7,947 nucleotides of DNA from positions 1 through 7,947 of the forward strand of contig DXGD01000066.1 in assembly GCA_019114115.1 (NCBI GenBank), given 5' to 3'. The DNA is from Candidatus Nesterenkonia stercoripullorum (lineage in GTDB: Bacteria > Actinomycetota > Actinomycetes > Actinomycetales > Micrococcaceae). A program made the position numbers and the translations under genes. Of this stretch, positions 6,206-7,947 are shown in pieces (within the stretch, counting starts at the first letter, position 1; the number at the start of each line of letters is the position of its first letter). The notes under the pieces are model-generated. The model was not told the origin of the DNA, ran no database searches, and was given only the letters and a program-made list of their open reading frames with translations.

Positions 6206-6992
6206 CTCTTCCGCCGGTGCCTCTGCCGCTCTGATCGACGACGGCGACGTCGTCGCGTCCTGGTCGACGCGGCAGACGAACACTCATGCCGAGGTCCTGG
6301 CAGCCGCGGTGGAGGAGGTGCTCGCCGAGGGCGGGCTGCGCGGCACTGGACGCGGCGCTGGGCGTGACACGGCGGACGGTGGGGTGCCGGCCGGCGTCGT
6401 CGTCGGGGTGGGGCCCGGGCCGTTCACCGGACTTCGGATCGGTCTGGCTCTGGCCCAGAGCCTAGTCTGTGTGTGGGACGTGCCGCTCTACGGGGTGTGC
6501 AGCCTGGACTCGCTGGCGCAGCGGGCCATCGACGCCGGTGTGGTGCAGGGCAAGTTCGCTGTCGCCACTGACGCGCGGCGCAGGGAAGTGTATTGGGCGT
6601 CCTACCGCGGCGTCGCAGCCGGGAGCGCGGAGGACGCTGCGGCGGCGTACGCGCAGCGCAGAGACGGACCGCACGTGGGTCCGGCTGCCGATGTGCCTGC
6701 TGGCTCCGTCGTGGTGGGTCAGGGAGCAAGTCTCTACCCCGACGAGCTTCTGGGTCCCGATGCGCGCCTGGAGACCGGCACGTGGCTGCCTGAGGCTGCT
6801 GACCTTGGCTTGATCGCGGCGTCTGCGCTCAGCGCGGGGCGTGCTGAGGCTGTTCTGCTTCCACCGCGGCCGCTGTACCTCCGGGAGTCGGATGCCCAGG
6901 TGCCCGCCAGCATGCAGCGCGCCACGACGGGGGCACAGAACGCTGCCCAGTCGGACGCACCGACGGGCGTGCAGTCGGGTGCGCAGGCATGA
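6189..6992 (+). CDS. tsaB: tRNA t6A37 synthesis protein TsaB
   Basis: TsaB is the non-catalytic ASKHA-fold partner of TsaD in t6A37 synthesis; it binds TsaD and TsaE. Starting at GTG 6189 gives 267 residues opening MFLAIDSSAGASAALI, which matches the family's usual first strand. The frame stays open upstream to 6003 and beyond, but that stretch is only the shadow of tsaE. Key segments are THAEVL (32-37), VVGVGPGPFTGLRIGLALA (71-89), the family signature, ATDARRREVYW (126-136), and PLYLRESDAQVP (228-239), the C-terminal motif. A Gly/Arg-rich insert (about 50-66) and an Ala/Gln/Gly/Ser tail (240-267) are low complexity and probably lineage-specific. The 5' end overlaps tsaE by 17 bases and the stop overlaps rimI as ATGA. 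Start confidence is good because of the conserved first strand, although the ribosome site is unconventional. Confidence 0.92.
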   Translation: MFLAIDSSAGASAALIDDGDVVASWSTRQTNTHAEVLAAAVEEVLAEGGLRGTGRGAGRDTADGGVPAGVVVGVGPGPFTGLRIGLALAQSLVCVWDVPLYGVCSLDSLAQRAIDAGVVQGKFAVATDARRREVYWASYRGVAAGSAEDAAAAYAQRRDGPHVGPAADVPAGSVVVGQGASLYPDELLGPDARLETGTWLPEAADLGLIAASALSAGRAEAVLLPPRPLYLRESDAQVPASMQRATTGAQNAAQSDAPTGVQSGAQA

Positions 6993-7543
6993 GTGTGCCC
7001 GCCTCCGATCAGGCGGTGATCCGCCCCATGGTCTACGCTGATATCCCGTCGGTACTCGACCTGGAGCGGCGGCTCTTCCCTCACGATGCCTGGCCTGAAG
7101 CCTTCTTCTGGGATGAACTGGCGTCCTCCCCGGCCAACCCGGACCTGCCCGGCCATGCCCTCACTCGTCGATATTGGGTGGCTGCCGAACCTGAGCGCAC
7201 CCCGGGCGCGGGGGAGACGATCCTCGGCTACGCCGGCCTGATGTGCGTCCTCCCGCTGGCGGATGTGCAGACCATCGCGGTCGCTGGTGAGTCACAGGGC
7301 CAGGGCCTGGGCACCGCGCTGCTGCACCGGATCATCGACAGCGCAGCCGACGCCGGCGCCGAGCAGCTCCTGCTGGAAGTCCGGGCCGACAACGACGGCG
7401 CCCAGTCGCTGTACCGCCGGGAAGGTTTCGAGACCATCCATTCGCGTCCCCGCTATTACGGCGACGGCGCAGACGCGCTCATCATGCGCAAGACCCTGCG
7501 CGAGCCAGCGGCCCACTCCAGCGCATCGGATCTGCGCTCATGA
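6989..7543 (+). CDS. rimI: GNAT N-acetyltransferase, RimI family
   Basis: RimI transfers acetyl from acetyl-CoA to protein N-termini. Its classic target is ribosomal protein S18, though actinobacterial members may be broader. The 184-residue protein has a GNAT fold: [20 protein letters not shown] (11-30) forms the N-terminal strand and helix. [21 protein letters not shown] (92-112) carries the acetyl-CoA pyrophosphate-binding loop Q-x-[26 protein letters not shown] (127-147) holds the N-terminal-acetyltransferase signature with Glu130, Asn135 and Tyr142. [14 protein letters not shown] (153-166) is typical of RimI in tsa operons. It is slightly longer than the E. coli protein (about 148) because of a loop at about 50-78 and a Ser/Ala tail. 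Start ATG overlaps the tsaB stop (ATGA). The family is sure; the substrate is inferred from context. Confidence 0.9.
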   Translation: MSVPASDQAVIRPMVYADIPSVLDLERRLFPHDAWPEAFFWDELASSPANPDLPGHALTRRYWVAAEPERTPGAGETILGYAGLMCVLPLADVQTIAVAGESQGQGLGTALLHRIIDSAADAGAEQLLLEVRADNDGAQSLYRREGFETIHSRPRYYGDGADALIMRKTLREPAAHSSASDLRS

Positions 7544-7608
7544 CGGAGCTTGTGAGGGAGCACGCGACGGCGTGCCATCGATCCGACACCTCAGAAAGGA
7601 CCCGATGA
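7540..7608 (+). CDS. Possible 22-residue ORF bridging rimI and tsaD
   Basis: An ATG at 7540 overlaps the rimI stop as ATGA. The frame runs 22 codons ([12 protein letters not shown]... ending SERTR) to a TGA at 7606-7608, which shares its last base with a tsaD start (TGATG). Stop-start overlaps at both ends would let ribosomes pass from rimI to tsaD without leaving the message. The peptide is charged, has one Cys, no membrane segment, and is not recognised. No strong ribosome site precedes it, and a hairpin (7560-7575) and the tsaD ribosome site lie inside it. A chance ORF of this size is quite possible; the two overlaps are the only reason to list it. Confidence 0.3.
   Translation: MTELVREHATACHRSDTSERTR
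7560..7575 (+). other. Small perfect hairpin in the rimI-tsaD gap
   Basis: GCACGC-GACG-GCGTGC forms a 6-bp stem with a 4-base loop. No U-rich tract follows, so it is not a typical intrinsic terminator. It ends 18 bases before the tsaD ribosome site and could influence RNA stability or tsaD translation. A stem this short is common by chance in GC-rich DNA. Confidence 0.4.
7594..7600 (+). promoter_or_regulatory. Ribosome binding site of tsaD
   Basis: GAAAGGA lies 7 bases before the ATG at 7608 and 4 bases before the ATG at 7605. The spacing favours the second of these adjacent ATG codons. Confidence 0.65.
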
Positions 7609-7947
7609 TGTCTCGTCCTGTTCCCCCGGCCGAGCCGCTGGTGCTGGGCATTGAGACCTCCTGCGATGAGACCGGCATCGGCATCGTGCGGGGTAAACGA
7701 CTGCTCAGCAACGCCGTGGCCTCCTCCATGGAAGAGCACGCCCGATTCGGGGGAGTCATCCCCGAGATCGCCGCACGGGCCCACGTCGAGGCCTTCGCGC
7801 CCACGCTGCGCCAGGCACTGGACACGGCAGGGGTGGAGATCGACGACGTCGACGCCATTGCTGTCACCTCCGGCCCCGGGCTGGCCGGAGCGCTCATGGT
7901 CGGCCTTGCGGCGGCGAAGGGGCTCGCGCTCGCGGCCGGCAAGCCGC
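7608..7947 (+). CDS. tsaD: tRNA N6-adenosine threonylcarbamoyltransferase TsaD, N-terminal part (partial)
   Basis: TsaD transfers the threonylcarbamoyl group from threonylcarbamoyl-AMP to A37 of tRNA, giving t6A, as the catalytic member of the TsaB-TsaD-TsaE machinery. The first 113 codons are present and the window edge cuts the rest. Visible are [15 protein letters not shown] (13-27), the nearly invariant family opening, [20 protein letters not shown] (42-61), and [20 protein letters not shown] (87-106). The metal-binding His pair lies beyond the edge and cannot be checked. ATG 7608 is preferred over the adjacent ATG 7605 because of ribosome-site spacing and because it overlaps the stop of the small ORF. 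A GTG at 7572 in the same frame lacks a ribosome site. TsaC, which supplies the threonylcarbamoyl-AMP, is not encoded in this window. Confidence 0.95.
   Translation, partial: MSRPVPPAEPLVLGIETSCDETGIGIVRGKRLLSNAVASSMEEHARFGGVIPEIAARAHVEAFAPTLRQALDTAGVEIDDVDAIAVTSGPGLAGALMVGLAAAKGLALAAGKP

Noticed and set aside
7572..7607. Upstream GTG 7572 or ATG 7605 as tsaD start
   Set aside because: GTG 7572 has no ribosome site. ATG 7605 is only 4 bases from GAAAGGA, so 7608 is better placed, though 7605 cannot be excluded.
1..7947. A previously undescribed multi-gene system (defence, mobile, biosynthetic)
   Set aside because: Every substantial gene belongs to a well-known housekeeping family in a conserved actinobacterial order; novelty here is limited to regulatory layout and protein insertions.

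Overview
The window reads as a conserved housekeeping locus of a high-GC Gram-positive (Actinobacteria). Gene content and order suggest Micrococcales, perhaps Micrococcaceae; that placement is inferred from composition, protein style and synteny, not from a search. All recognisable genes are core-metabolism genes. I see no mobile element, CRISPR array, phage gene, tRNA or rRNA, and no defence or biosynthetic cassette.

Layout. On the minus strand, 1-463 is the N-terminal part of coaA (type I pantothenate kinase), cut by the window's left edge. Only 23 bases separate its start from the divergent plus-strand series: glmS (glucosamine-6-phosphate synthase), acpS (holo-ACP synthase), nnrE/nnrD (bifunctional NAD(P)HX repair enzyme), alr (alanine racemase), tsaE, tsaB, rimI, and the 5' part of tsaD, cut by the right edge. 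Spacing is tight throughout (2-4 base gaps or 4-17 base overlaps). The exceptions are 65 bases before alr and 64 bases before tsaD, the second of which holds a possible 22-codon ORF linking rimI to tsaD. The order glmS / nnr / alr / tsaE / tsaB / rimI / tsaD broadly matches the Mycobacterium tuberculosis chromosome.

How the genes fit together. GlmS and Alr feed peptidoglycan synthesis (amino sugar and D-alanine). CoaA commits pantothenate to CoA, and AcpS spends CoA to activate acyl carrier protein. NnrE/NnrD repairs hydrated NAD(P)H. TsaE, TsaB and TsaD are three parts of the t6A37 tRNA-modification machinery, and RimI is the acetyltransferase commonly encoded with them.

The most interesting sequence signal is regulatory. 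The coaA-glmS gap carries two overlapping, oppositely oriented -10-like hexamers, each 6-7 bases from a start codon with no usable Shine-Dalgarno, which suggests a compact bidirectional promoter giving two leaderless mRNAs. Similar TANNNT hexamers lie 6 bases before alr and tsaB. Secondary observations are low-complexity insertions in otherwise ordinary enzymes (a 15-bp tandem repeat in nnrD, an acidic insert in TsaE, tails in TsaB) and the small ORF before tsaD. I did not find a new multi-gene system.
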